Shown here piece by piece: positions 44,871 through 57,327 of a stretch of DNA of 64,000 nt. The DNA comes from Cololabis saira. Its lineage: Eukaryota; Chordata; Actinopteri; Beloniformes; Belonidae. Positions within the stretch are counted from its first letter, which is position 1. Every line of letters begins with the position of its first letter. The translations under genes were made by a program, and so were the position numbers. A model generated the notes under the pieces. The model did not search any database, was not told the DNA's origin, and was given only the letters and a program-made list of their open reading frames with translations. Location: contig NC_084606.1 of the NCBI RefSeq assembly GCF_033807715.1, positions 35,246,898-35,310,897 on the forward strand. Reading direction: 5' to 3'.

Positions 44871-45834
44871 ATTTCATACATCACCGCATATGGACAGCAA
44901 AGTCCTCTCCTTTTGTTTGGTTTGTTCCTTTTGGTTGCTGCATGTTGGCTACACTGATCAACACTGCCCCTGTGGTTTCCGGTGGTATTGCTCCGTTTGC
45001 TGCACCAAGCGACGGATCCGCAAGGGCCCTACAAATGGACCAAATTACTGTATCTGCGTAAACACGGCAGGAAATGGACAAAAGGGTCCGCCCGTGTCCA
45101 TACCCATTTTCTGTCATAGCAAATAAACACTTACATACATAGAATGGCGATTAATGATGCATGTTAATTTCTCAAGAGATGTTTCACATGAGGTAGCAGT
45201 ATAAGAGCAAAATAAAGAAAAGTTTAAGTAACTGAGAGTGAAGGAGATGGATGATTAGAAAAAGTAATAGATAGCGACATGGACAGTGATGTGTTCAGAT
45301 GGATGCAGCAATATATACCCCAAGTGTCCATGTGCAGGGACTGCGGGGTTATGTGTGGGAACTTATTGGCCCAGTTAAAGGATCAGTCATCTGAAACACT
45401 TTAACCGAAGCTGACAGATGTTTGAGAAATGCCAAGTGCTGGCAGAGCACAGACACCGCAACACAAATTTGCTCTTTCGCTCTCTCACATACACATCCAA
45501 ACTCCCGGACGCATACGCATGCCTTCACATAGAGAAATGTGATTACAAATGCTGTATTTGAGTACTGCTCACCGCATATGTGCAAGCATACAAGAAATAT
45601 TAGATTAGGGAACATAGTCCACGCTTGCAGGAGACACTAAGCAGACATGACTTTTCCTAATGAAGCCGGTTAACTTGATAATTTGTCCGGCTGACAGCAG
45701 AAATCCTTTTAATTCTTGTGTGTCTAGACTGTTTGAGGGGCCACAGCCATGCAATAAGATTTAAAGATTCATTTGTTTTTTGCACGTAATCACCATGAGG
45801 TTTGCCTCAGATTTGTGTGTTTTGTGGTTACACC
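44871..45834. other. No gene recognised
   Basis: Unique-looking. About 45600-45790 has balanced composition with several TAAT/ATTA words and could be conserved non-coding sequence, but nothing proves it. Confidence 0.35.
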
Positions 45835-46595
45835 CAGTACTGGAGTTGAGGGGGGATGAGGGGGGATGGCATCCCCCCCTGGAATAAAACAATCAAAATC
45901 ATCCCCCCTGTAAAACTGCCATCCCCCCTTTCCATCCCTTATGTCATTTCATCAATGAATGTGGTTTTACTGCTATTTCAACATTTAGGGTCATCACCAG
46001 AAAAATAACACCAGAAAAATAACTTATTTGACAATTTTCACCTGTTCAAGTACATTTTCACTTGTAATAAGTAGAAAAATCTGCTAGTGGGACAAGATTT
46101 ATCTTCTCATTACAAGCAATAAAATATTGTTCCACATGCAGATTTTTCTACTTATTTTAAGTGAAAATCTACTTGAAACAGGTGAAAATTGTTGTTTTTT
46201 CCAGTGATGAGTCTTGTTTTAAGTGTAATGAGGTTTTTTTTACTAAAATGAGACATTTTAACTAGAAATAAGACAAATATTCTTGTTAAGATTTTGAGTT
46301 TTTGCAGTGATCCATGTTACTTATCCTGTGAAGGACAGAGTCATATTGATAAGTTCAGAAAAGTGTTTTTTATTGTTGTGTTTTGATGTATTTAATGTAA
46401 GCCCAGTGGATATTTAAAGCTTACAGAAGGCTGCATTTAACTGCTGCTATGTCATTCCTGCAGTATTTCTGCAGGTGTTTTGGTCACTGCTATTATTTGT
46501 AATATATTATATTATTTGTAATCAGCACAAATTATCTGTCCCCATGTGATAAAATCCACCATCCCCCCTGATCTTTTTTTACAGCTCGAGTACTG
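45835..46595. mobile_element. hAT-type element, copy 3 (CAGTACTGGAG family)
   Basis: Ends CAGTACTGGAGTTG and CAGCTCGAGTACTG. Flanks GTTACACC (45827-45834) and GCTACACC (46596-46603) match at 7 of 8. At 46410-46420 it keeps the unoccupied ATTTAAAGC site filled by two TTAA elements in copy 1. Confidence 0.88.
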
Positions 46596-46915
46596 GCTAC
46601 ACCATCAGCCCAATAGAAGGCTTTTTCTTGGAACAGCTCCATTATTAACTGAGAGAAACTTGGACACGAGGAGAGTCCTTCATCGAGTGATTGCGGGGTT
46701 ACTGAGTACGCTACGGGGCCATGATGCGGACATTTCTGATGGGTGTCGGGCTTATTTTCCAGGAAAATCTCAGCTCTTGTACAGAACTGAAGTGCATGGA
46801 GTGGAGGTTGAGGTGTTATTCTGTGGTCCTTTATTCATCACATTCATCAAGTCACCTTGGTCAAAAACATCTTGATTGTACAGCTTTGCTGCTTTTCTTT
46901 GCCATGTGTTACAAT

Positions 46916-47510
46916 TAGTGGTGGGGAAAGAAATTGATATTGCAATATATCGTTGCGCTCTCTGTCGCAATAAATAATCGATAAACCGATGGCAAATATC
47001 GATATTACAACACACATCATGGATTTACACGGTTGTCACCGCACTATTGTTCATGCACTTTAATGTGTCCAGCTGTTCAGAGTTTACATTTACAAGCCTA
47101 GGAGGCAGTGAGGTACTATGCAAAATTAAGTTGCTTACTGACTTTTCAGTATTAGAAACAAAGCACTGTCCTGGTTTATATAAAACATGTAATTAATGTT
47201 CATGCACTTTAATTTGTCCAGCTGTACAGTGTTTACATTTACAAGTCTAGCAGGCAGTGAGGCTCTATACAAATGCACTTTCTTTGTACATTGAATGAAG
47301 TTTTGGCATTGAACAAATGCATAAGTACAGACGTTTTCCTTTTTATGGGTATTTTTTCTTTTTCAGTCACATAGATCCTGATATATTGTTGATGAAACGT
47401 TTACAGTATATGGAATATCGTAGATATGGTGTATCGTGATATTATCGTTATCGTGGGCCACATATCGCCACAGTATTGAATGGTGAGTTACCCGTATAGT
47501 CCCACCCCTA
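46916..47510. mobile_element. hAT-type MITE (TAGTGGTGGG family)
   Basis: Ends TAGTGGTGGGG and CCCACCCCTA, with a perfect 8 bp duplication GTTACAAT (46908-46915 and 47511-47518). The interior has ATCGATATTAC/GTGATATTATCG-type words and a direct repeat of about 125 bp (TTCATGCACTTTAAT at about 47051 and 47199). Confidence 0.9.
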
Positions 47511-47570
47511 GTTACAATGCCATGAAAAGTTTGATTATTTCCCCTTTAGCTGGATAATTACCGTATTTTC

Positions 47571-48022
47571 TGGACAATAAGCCGCTACTTTTTTCATAGG
47601 TTTTCAACCATGCAGCTAATACAAAGGTGCAGCTATTCTGTGGATTTTTCTTCCACTGCTCGGGGCGCTCTAACCGGAATTAGAATCAAAACTAAGACAA
47701 AATAAATGTAAAGAAGAATACACTACTTCTTCTTTAGCAGATAGAAGTAGGTAGAAGCAGATTTCAAACAGATAAACAGATAAATAAATACCAGTTATAT
47801 TCTCTTGGTTCTGTCCCGTTTTAATCAGCAAAGTTGCTGCCGTGTTAAAAGACACTGTTAGGAAAGGATCTATTTAGGTACAAACATGTACATCATTTAC
47901 AGTTCAAAATGGTTCTGTACATGTAGTAAATATGCGGCTTGTATATCTTTTTTTATTATTTTTTAAAAAATAGAGCGGATGCTGCTTATATGCAGGTGCG
48001 GCTTATAGTCCAGAAAGTACGG
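47571..48022. mobile_element. TA-flanked DNA transposon, copy 2 (CCGTATTTTCTGG family)
   Basis: Ends CCGTATTTTCTGGAC and GTCCAGAAAGTACGG, flanked by TA (47569-47570 and 48023-48024). It is collinear with 12538-13181 and shows the empty site for the insertion found there. Confidence 0.85.
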
Positions 48023-49662
<1,640 letters not shown>

Positions 49663-49666
49663 TTAA

Positions 49667-50737
49667 AGGTGACCTATTATGGCATTTAATGTATATTTTA
49701 AACAGGCCTTGAATGTCTTAAAAACAATCTAAAGCTTGTTTTTTCTACATAAATCATAAATCCAGCCTGTGGGCCCTGTCACTAGTTTTACCTTTTCTAA
49801 CCTCTTTTTCTGTGCTCCATTCTAAGGGAAGGGGGGGTATGATAATGAGGCTCTGTGCTGATTGGCTCCCTGAATGACGTGTAGCAGGGGAGGAGAATAA
49901 AAGAGCAGCCGAGCCTGTAAATAAGTCACAACACTGAATTTTCACAAATGGAAACTTTATTGTTAAAAAAATAAAATATGAGTTGTATATAAATAACATT
50001 TATGCACTATTTAAGCCGGATCTACCCGGCGGATGCTGAACGCTGGCCGCGGAGCCACGCCGGGCGCCCGGGAGCAGCGCTGCTGGAGCATCGCGCATCA
50101 CCGCGGCTTTAACGGGGGAATCTGACCGGTTCCGACCGGCCGGGACCGCAGGAACCGGCCTGGACTGACAGCAGGGACTCCCGGGGACCGACCAGCGGAA
50201 TTTCAGCCGGATCTGCCCGGCGGATTCTGCGCGCTGGCGCCGCAACACCACGGTGGGCGCACAGATCGGCTCCGGGGCGCATCCGCGGCGCATCCGCGGC
50301 GCATCGCCCGTTACTGGTGATCAAACCGACAGATTTGGCTGAAAATCTCGGACGGTGAAGCTGGTCCGACCTGGGACAGACCCCCGAGGACCCAGCTCCC
50401 AAACCACCCGGGAACCTGGATGATTTAACCCGGATCCGCGGCGTCCGACTGGCTGAAGGAAGGACCGCTCCAGCAGCGGAGAGAGCTGGTTGTGGGCGTG
50501 GTTTCAGCAGCGGAGGCTGAACCTATGGAAATGAGCGCCTATGGTGACGTCACCATAGGCGCAGATTCTAATCGGCTCAAAAAAAGGTCACGTGACACTG
50601 GGGGACTCTCTAAGGCGGGGATCAGAGACCTTGCAGAAATTCATGGTATTTTGTCTCCCCTGTGCTGGCAGGGTGAGGGGAGACCACTTTATATATGTTA
50701 AAACAAGAAAAAACGTGTTTTTCATAATAGGTCCCCT
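49667..50737. mobile_element. TTAA-target element, copy B, with CpG-rich core
   Basis: Ends AGGTGACCTATTATGG and CATAATAGGTCCCCT, flanked by TTAA (49663-49666) and TTGA (50738-50741). The outer parts match copies A and C. Between about 49880 and 50485 it holds unrelated sequence: an AT-rich piece with ACTTTATTGTT (AACAATAAAGT on the minus strand) and a GC/CpG-rich block (50010-50480). Confidence 0.85.
50010..50480. other. CpG-rich block inside copy B
   Basis: Very rich in GC and CpG compared with its surroundings. It contains an imperfect duplication beginning CCGGATCTACCCGGCGGAT at about 50015 and CCGGATCTGCCCGGCGGAT at about 50206. Minus-strand frames of about 97 codons in two registers match nothing I know and probably reflect the low stop density of GC-rich DNA. 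It could be a captured CpG island or first exon, or a family-specific core. Confidence 0.6.
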
Positions 50738-50888
50738 TTGATCATACTGGCAGTGTCCAAGCATTCAAAAATATAGGGTGCCGATACTTCGTACGAGTTA
50801 AAAGAAATGCAGAGCTGGAGTAAAAATGCAGGAGGAGACAGGTGGCAAAGAAAACATAATCCTGTGATTGGTCGGGGTACTACGAGAC

Positions 50889-51674
50889 AAGTACTGGAGT
50901 TGAGGGGGGATGGGGGGGGGGGGGGGGGGTGGTGGCATCCCCCCTGAAATAAAAACGGTCAAAATCACCCCCCCTGTAAAACTGCCATCCCCCCTTTCCA
51001 TCCCTTATGTCATTTCATCAATGAATGTGGTTTTACTGCTATTTCAACATTTAGAGTCATCACCAGAAAAATAACACCAGAAAAAATACTTATTTGACAA
51101 TTTTCACCTGTTTCAAGTAAATTTTCACTTGAAATAAGTAGGAAAATCTGCCAGTGGGACAAGATTTCTCATTACTCCACTTCTCATTACAAGCAAAAAA
51201 ATCTTGTTCCACTGGCAGATTTTTCTACTTATTTTAAGTGAAAATCTACTTGAAACAGGTGAAAATTATTGTTTTTTCCACTAATGAGTCTTGTTTTAAG
51301 TGTAATGACATTTTTTTTAACTAAAATTAGACATTTTAACTAGAAATAAGACAAATATTCTTGTTAAGATTTTGAGTTTTTGCAGTGATCCATTTTACTT
51401 ATCCTGTGAAGGACAGAGTCATATTGATAAGTTCAGAAAAGTGTTTTTTATTGTTGTGTTTTGATGTATTTGATGTAAACCCAGTGGATATTTAAAGCTT
51501 ACAGAAGGCTGCATTTAACTGCTGCTATGTCATTCCTGCAGTATTTCTGCAGCTGTTTTGGTCACTGCTATTATTTGCAATATATTATATTATTTGTAAT
51601 CAGCACAAATTATCTGTCCCCATATGATAAAATCCACCACCCCCCCTGATTTTTTTTTTACAACTCGAGTACTG
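50889..51674. mobile_element. hAT-type element, copy 4 (CAGTACTGGAG family)
   Basis: Starts AAGTACTGGAGTTGAGG, with the first base changed, and ends CAACTCGAGTACTG. It is collinear with 45835-46595. A G18 run lies near the left end (50912-50929). No convincing 8 bp duplication. Confidence 0.82.
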
Positions 51675-52934
51675 GCTGTTAGGAGCCCTGAGACAACACA
51701 CATGGTCATTCCTTGTCTGTTCAGGTGCTGGGCTGTCATTTTGATAGAGGGATGTGCAGGAAAATACAGCCAACCCTGTATTCACCATGTGAAGAGTTTT
51801 AGTTTACTTAGTAGCTTATGACTTTGCGCTTGTTGGTTTGAGATTTAAAATATACCGGGGCAGTTGATACGCTTTTGCAGCTCTGTGCAGTCCAAGTGCG
51901 ACAGGACCAAAGGTGTGTACTGTGTGTGTACTTACATGGATAAGTACAAACTGTTTTTTAATGGAACTAATTAACTGGCTGCTGTCATGCATAATAGATG
52001 TGACACAACAGTATGATTGTTGGATGTATCAATCAATACAACAATATAAATCAATCTTTTGACATTCTAATAAGACAGTATGCTTTTTTTTTAATTTATA
52101 ATCAAGAGGCAAGATGCATGTTTGCAGATTTCTGTTTCCATCTGTACTTTTACCATCAATTTCACAAATTAACAGAAAAAAGATGACAGCTTGGGTATTT
52201 GGGAATTGAAACAGAAAGTGAAGATTGTTGGATAATCAGACAGGAGGGGGAGAGAGCTCACAGCACATTGCTCCACTGCTGCGGCTCGTTAAGATGATTG
52301 TGATGTGAACGTTTACTATTATTCTCCTGCTAGTGCGCTTGCTGTGTGGTACCCTGCAGCTACTAATATCTTAGCTGTGCTTTTTAATTTAGGAAACACA
52401 CACACAGACGCACAAGCACTCGCTCACAAATCCTCATGCAAATTAGTCAGTTTACATACGCTGCATGAATATTGTAAGAGGGTACATCAAGCAGCATGTC
52501 GCCCATTACCGACACCGTAGACGTTACAGTCTTTACAGCTTATTTTCCTCCTTACTCAAAATATCACAACCATCCTAAGTGATTTTACCTCAGGGCTTTT
52601 ACTGGAAGAAAGATTATAAATTAGTGGACAATTTCTGCTGTTGCGGGAAAGAAATATATCATTTGGACCTAGTTAAAAGAAAACCTCAAAAAGGATACAG
52701 CAACATCTTTGGAATAAGTATATTTCCAGTCAAAACCAGAGTTTTATAAGATTGTATAAACTGTTAACCCAATCTGGCAAAGCCCCTATTAGCATAGTTT
52801 AGCTGCAGAGGGACACCAACATGATCTGCTGAATGATTCCCCTCACCATGATCTGCTGAATGATTCCCCTCACCATTCTTCTCTCCTCTTTTTCCTTTCT
52901 TCAGCTCAGTCCACAGTTATTAAATAGAAGTATC
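51675..52934. other. No gene recognised
   Basis: Unique-looking. A 20 bp segment is directly repeated at about 52822 and 52849 (CATGATCTGCTGAATGATTC). Nothing else seen. Confidence 0.4.
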
Positions 52935-53189
52935 TGTCAGTGGTTGACATTTCCCCCAGTTTGTTTCCGTTTTGCCCCGCCTGTGTCTTATCTGCCCCGA
53001 TTGTATGCACCTGTGTCTCGTTATCCCCTGTGTATATCTGGTCTTGTCATTCCCTTGCTCCTCGTTTTTTGATCCTGCCAAGCAGCGCTTTGTTTTTTGG
53101 TTCTTTTGTTTTTGTGGAATAAACCCTGTTTTTTGTTGAACTCCTGCCTCGCTCTCCTGCATCTGGGTCCTCACCACACCACCCTGATA
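52935..53189 (+). mobile_element. Solo LTR (TGTCAG family), 255 bp
   Basis: Begins TGTCAGTGGTTGACATTTCC and ends CACCCTGATA, with a perfect 5 bp duplication GTATC (52930-52934 and 53190-53194). GAATAAACCC near 53117 supplies a poly(A) signal. It resembles the 341 bp LTRs with internal deletions. Confidence 0.9.
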
Positions 53190-53464
53190 GTATCTCAGAA
53201 GCATAATTGCGCTCCATTCTTCTTGTAGTTTGTCGTGCTGGTCTGCCCCCTCTGTTTCTCTTCCATACATGTTTGCAGGCCAGAGCTTCCAAAGCTGCAT
53301 CCTGAACTGCAGTCCCCCCCTCTGATTACCCCAATGTCTGCTTTCTACACCTGCTTAGAGAGTTGTCTTTGTAGTCCTTCAACTAACCATGTATCAGTCA
53401 CATGTACATAAAACTCTTAGTTCTCCAGCTAATGGATCATTCATTCTAATATATCTTGCCTTAT

Positions 53465-54251
53465 AGCTGGGAGGGAAAATGTCAAAAAGCATAAAGATTG
53501 TGCACTTGGTGACACGTTTTTGATATTTGGCATGTGGTTAGGTGTGGATATAAGGTTTTCAAAAACCACTGCAAACAAATGGTGACGCCCCCTAGTGGCT
53601 GGTTTGCAGAAAATTCAAAATGGCTCCCGCCGAAAAGATCAAAGCTCATATCTCAGCTTCTCTTAGTCCTAGAATGTTGTTTATTGTCACTTTCTCTAGT
53701 TTTTTGGTGCTAGGAATATACTGTAATTCCGAGATAAATTTCCTATTTTAAGATCATGTTGAAGGTCAAATGTAATTTTCAAGGTCATTTTTTTGCCCCA
53801 AAAACTCCATATCTCTAGAATTAAGTCACATAAAAATATTGTATAGGGCTCTAGAACCATATTTTCACCCCCAAGCAATGCAGTTTTCTGTTTATTGGAC
53901 AGGTCACTATCACTGTAGTGTCAATAATCTCATTGGGTGAGAACAGTGGCTTCATTCAGGCTTAAGGTGAACAGAACCTCAGAACTAAGTCACAGTGAAA
54001 GAATAGGATTTTATTAAAATAGCACACACAAAAACATCAGCTGTGCATATTTAAACTCACTTAACACCTACAATGCTGCCTCTATCGCCTCGCTTATTGA
54101 TTCATTTTTAATTTTCGGCAAACCGGCCACTAGGGGGAAGTCCCAATTTGTTTGCAGTAGTTTTTGAAAACCTTATGTCCGTACCTAATACCATGCCAAA
54201 TATCAAAATCTTCTCACCAAGTGCACGATTTTCATGAATTCCCTCCCAGCT
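53465..54251. mobile_element. DNA transposon with long imperfect inverted ends
   Basis: Left about 53465-53620 and right about 54115-54251 are inverted copies: AGCTGGGAGGGAA with its complement, ATATTTGGCATG with its complement, AAGGTTTTCAAAAAC with its complement, and CCCCCTAGTGGC with its complement. Flanks CTTAT and ATTAT match at 4 of 5. The centre has ordinary sequence and no transposase. Confidence 0.75.
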
Positions 54252-54257
54252 ATTATG

Positions 54258-54560
54258 TACTATTGACAATATATATTTACCTCTCTTCTCTCTGTTCTTC
54301 ATTGCCTCTGTCCTATCTCCCTTTTCCTGCTCTACCCGGCTACCCTTCAACAGGAAGCCCCCCCATCTTATGATCCAGGTCCTGCTCAAGGTTTGTTCCC
54401 TCATGAAGGGGAGTTTGTCCTTGCTTAAGGTTTTTTCTCCCACAAGTGTTTTACTCTGTGATTTGTTTGGTCAGGCATCATTTTCTGGGTCTCTAAAATG
54501 TGCCAAGAGACATTCTTTTGTCATAATAGATGCTATATAAATATAGTATTGATTTGAATT
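54258..54560 (+). mobile_element. LINE 3' tail, plus orientation
   Basis: CTACCCGGCTACCCTTCAAC, then CTCAAGGTTTGTTCCCTC, GGGGAGTTTGTCCTTGC and ATGCTATATAAATATAG, is the layout of a common fish LINE 3' end. The inverted fragment at 17655-18060 is of the same kind. No ORF remains. Confidence 0.6.
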
Positions 54561-54579
54561 CAGTCAGGTTCCGAAACCT

Positions 54580-56633
54580 GGAAGTCTCACTCATTCTATT
54601 CTGGCTCTGCGAGATATAACTCTGGATCGTCTGGTCCAAAGTAATTATCATCATTTGACAATGATGTGTGAACAAAGTCGACCATAATGAGCAGACGTGG
54701 TCTCTGGCTAGTGAGCTGTTGAAGAAATTTGTAACAGGGTTTTAAGGATGGTATGGGCAACGAGTGTTCCCTTGGGTAGCTAATGGGAGCTACCCTCACA
54801 AAAACATGCAGCAGTCCTGGGCTATACATGCCCCCTCTGGCCAACCGGGGGACCAGATGGGGTGGGGAGGATCTGGCCGGAATAACGTGATCCTTCCACG
54901 CGCTACGTCCAGCCAGAGAAGCCCCAACCTGTCTGGTGAAAAGAAGCGGCCTGCTCACTCCTCAAGCAAGGAGGAGACCTGAGCTCAGTGTGAGCTGAGC
55001 TCTACCATCCCTCTAACATCCCTCCCGGGGTTGGTAGAGGATGGCAATGCCCAGGACTGACTTAGGTCGGTGCACTGGGTGATAAAATGGGGAAAAAATT
55101 TGGGATATCCATCTCCATCTTCTTCGTCCAATTTCGTCTGCTGCTGGGAGTTGTTGTGTCTTCATCCAGAGGTCGTTGTTACTGATGTTGTCCGGCCAGT
55201 AGATTTTCAGGATTCTTCTGAGGCATTTGTTTGTGAAGGTTTGCAGTTTGTTTATTGTAAGCTTAGTAGTTCTCCATGTCTCTGCCCCATAGAGCAAGAC
55301 GGATTTAACATTGGAGTTAAATATTCTGATTTTTGTTGCTTCCCGTATCTCTCTAGAGCGCCAGATGTTGTTGAGGAGTAGAAATGATGTTCTTGCCTTA
55401 CCTATCCTAGCTTTCACATCCGCATCTGTACCACCCTGACTGCTGATGATACTCCCCAGGTAGGTAAAGGACTCTACATCCTCTAACATGGTGTCACCTA
55501 GCGAGATTGGTTGTGTGCTGGTTGTGTTTATCCTCATGTTTTTAGTTTTTCCCTTATGGATGTTAAGTCCTGCTTGTGCGGATGTCTCTGAGAGTGTATT
55601 TGTCTTTTCTTGCATTTGGTGGTGATTATGAGACAATAGTGCTAGGTCGTCTGCAAAGTCTAAATCGTCCAGCTGTGTCCACAGTGTCCACTGGATTCCG
55701 TTCTTCCTTTGTTCTGTTGTTGTTCTCATAATCCAGTCGATGACTAATAGAAACAAGAGTGGGGATAATAGGCAGCCCTGTCTGACCCCGGTCTTAATCT
55801 GGAACTGCTGTGTGAGTTGTCCGTTGTGTATTACTCTACACGTCATACCAGAGTAGCTATTTTTAATGATGTTCACCAGCTTGGTGGGTACTCCATGGTG
55901 TCTCAGTAATTTCCAGGTGGTCTCTCTATGTACGCTATCAAATGCTTTCTCGTAATCCACAAAGTTCACGTAGAGTGGTGAGTTCCACTCTAAAGACTGT
56001 TCTATGATGATCCGAAGAGTGGCAATCTGGTCGACACATGACCGATTCTTCCTGAATCCTGCTTGTTCGTCTCTTAGCTGCTGGTCAACTGCATCTTTCA
56101 TCCTATCCAGGATGACTCTGTTTAGCACTTTCCGTGGCGCAGAAAGTAGGGTGATCCCTCTGTAGTTGTTGCAGTTTCCCAGGTCTCCTTTCTTTGGGAG
56201 CTTGTTGATAAGGCCTTCTTTCCAGTCAGATGGTATCTCTTCTTCCTCCCAGATCCTTTTCAAAAGTGGATGCAATAGGCTAATGGTGGTCTCTACATCT
56301 GCCTTAAGGGCTTCTGCCGGGATGTTATCTGGCCCTGCTGCTTTCCCACTCTTCAGCTGCTTTATGGCTTTCCTGATCTCCTCTCTGGTGGGTATGTGAC
56401 AGTTGATGGGGAGGTCGGTCTGTGCTGGTTGGATATCTGGGGGGTTTGCTGGTGGGGGTCTATTTAGCAGTTCCTCAAAGTGTTCTGCCCATCTACTTAG
56501 TTGGCCATCTTTGGTGATGCTTTTTCCTTTTTTATCCTTGACCGGTCTTTCTGGCCTGCAATATTTGCCCGACAACTTTCTTGTGATGTCGTACAGCTGC
56601 TTCATATTCCCCTTTCTTGCTGCTTCAGCGCGG
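54580..56633 (-). mobile_element. 5'-truncated RTE-like LINE
   Basis: It runs on the minus strand from about 56633 (abrupt 5' junction with hAT sequence) through the RT ORF to a 3' region of about 430 bp. That region ends near an ATG/ATT-rich stretch at about 54650-54660. The apurinic endonuclease domain that should precede RT is absent, so the insertion was truncated during reverse transcription. No clear target duplication was found. Confidence 0.7.
55013..56605 (-). CDS. LINE reverse transcriptase (RTE-like), partial but open for 530 codons
   Basis: The frame from 56605 continues upstream a few codons without a better start, so the ATG is only the first available one. Motifs in order: [15 protein letters not shown] 87-101; NNYRGI 146-151; RT motif [10 protein letters not shown] 215-223; TGVRQGC 272-278; catalytic FADD 317-320; TYLGS 381-385; a C-terminal [11 protein letters not shown] near 434-444. 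All RT palm residues expected for the family are present. After GRRRWRWI (about 500) the family normally continues GHTLRK-like, but here it diverges (SQIFSPF), so the last 30 residues come from a deletion or frameshift. With no endonuclease domain it cannot be autonomous. RTE or RTE-X is the likely clade from the [11 protein letters not shown] and [12 protein letters not shown] style. Confidence 0.88.
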   Translation of the reverse strand: MKQLYDITRKLSGKYCRPERPVKDKKGKSITKDGQLSRWAEHFEELLNRPPPANPPDIQPAQTDLPINCHIPTREEIRKAIKQLKSGKAAGPDNIPAEALKADVETTISLLHPLLKRIWEEEEIPSDWKEGLINKLPKKGDLGNCNNYRGITLLSAPRKVLNRVILDRMKDAVDQQLRDEQAGFRKNRSCVDQIATLRIIIEQSLEWNSPLYVNFVDYEKAFDSVHRETTWKLLRHHGVPTKLVNIIKNSYSGMTCRVIHNGQLTQQFQIKTGVRQGCLLSPLLFLLVIDWIMRTTTEQRKNGIQWTLWTQLDDLDFADDLALLSHNHHQMQEKTNTLSETSAQAGLNIHKGKTKNMRINTTSTQPISLGDTMLEDVESFTYLGSIISSQGGTDADVKARIGKARTSFLLLNNIWRSREIREATKIRIFNSNVKSVLLYGAETWRTTKLTINKLQTFTNKCLRRILKIYWPDNISNNDLWMKTQQLPAADEIGRRRWRWISQIFSPFYHPVHRPKSVLGIAILYQPREGC

Positions 56634-56636
56634 CAC

Positions 56637-57327
56637 GGTGAAATTAAAAATGTTCAATTCGGGCAGGCAGGCGTGGTGCAAATGCTGCGGCAGGCGGCCT
56701 CTTGCAATGAGCGGTCCGCAGAAAAGATTGTGCAGTTTATTGTGCTTGTTGACCAGCCCCCGTCAGTAGTGAGTAATGTGGGATTTCAACGCTTAATTCA
56801 ACACCTCGAGCCTCGCTAACGCTATGTTATTTCTAGTTCTGTTCTCATCACAGCAGCACAGGTTGCAACTGGCAGTAGAATTTATCTGACTTCGGAAGTA
56901 ATGACTTTTATTGATGGTAAGCCTACTTTTAGTAAATTTGTTCTTAAATTTGCTTGATTTTTTTATTTAAATTTATTTATATTGGCTTTTTCATGTTAAG
57001 ATGTTATTTATTTTATTTAATGCTACTGCCTATTTTATTTAAAAAAAATTGAATATATAATAAATGGCTCAAGTTTTGTCATAATAACCTACTGTTGTGG
57101 ACTATTCATCTCAGGAAGTACGTTATTCTCATTCTGAGTAATGTCACTTTATCAAGCCTTTTCTATTATTCCATACTACAAAATAAGTACTAATAATAAA
57201 AATGAACCTATTGGTCAGAAAAGAGAGATAGAAATATGCGCAGGTATCAGATCGGTATCGGATCGGTACTAGGGCTGTGGTATCGGTATCGGATCGCAAG
57301 TGGAAAAGTTGGATCGCAGCATCCCTA
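56637..57327 (+). pseudogene. hAT transposase fragment and 3' end
   Basis: 56637-56819 encodes about 60 residues including ERSAEKIVQFIVLVDQPPS and GFQRLIQHLEPR. This matches the hAT transposase block F(I/V)-x-x-DxQPxSVV-x-x-x-GFxRLxxxLEPRY. A stop follows LEPR, and a YVIS-like continuation reads in the same frame. At about 57240-57327 occur GTATCGGTATCGGATCG and TTGGATCGCAGCATCCCTA, typical of the ends of fish hAT elements. The 5' half is missing; the LINE lies there. Confidence 0.72.

Noticed and set aside
50000..50402. Two overlapping minus-strand open frames of 97 codons
   Set aside because: They lie in a CpG-rich block with few stops in any frame. Neither resembles a known protein, and the two registers compete.
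54596..54958. 120-codon minus-strand frame as a separate protein
   Set aside because: It lies just downstream of the LINE RT on the same strand and is more likely 3' LINE sequence. No domain was recognised.
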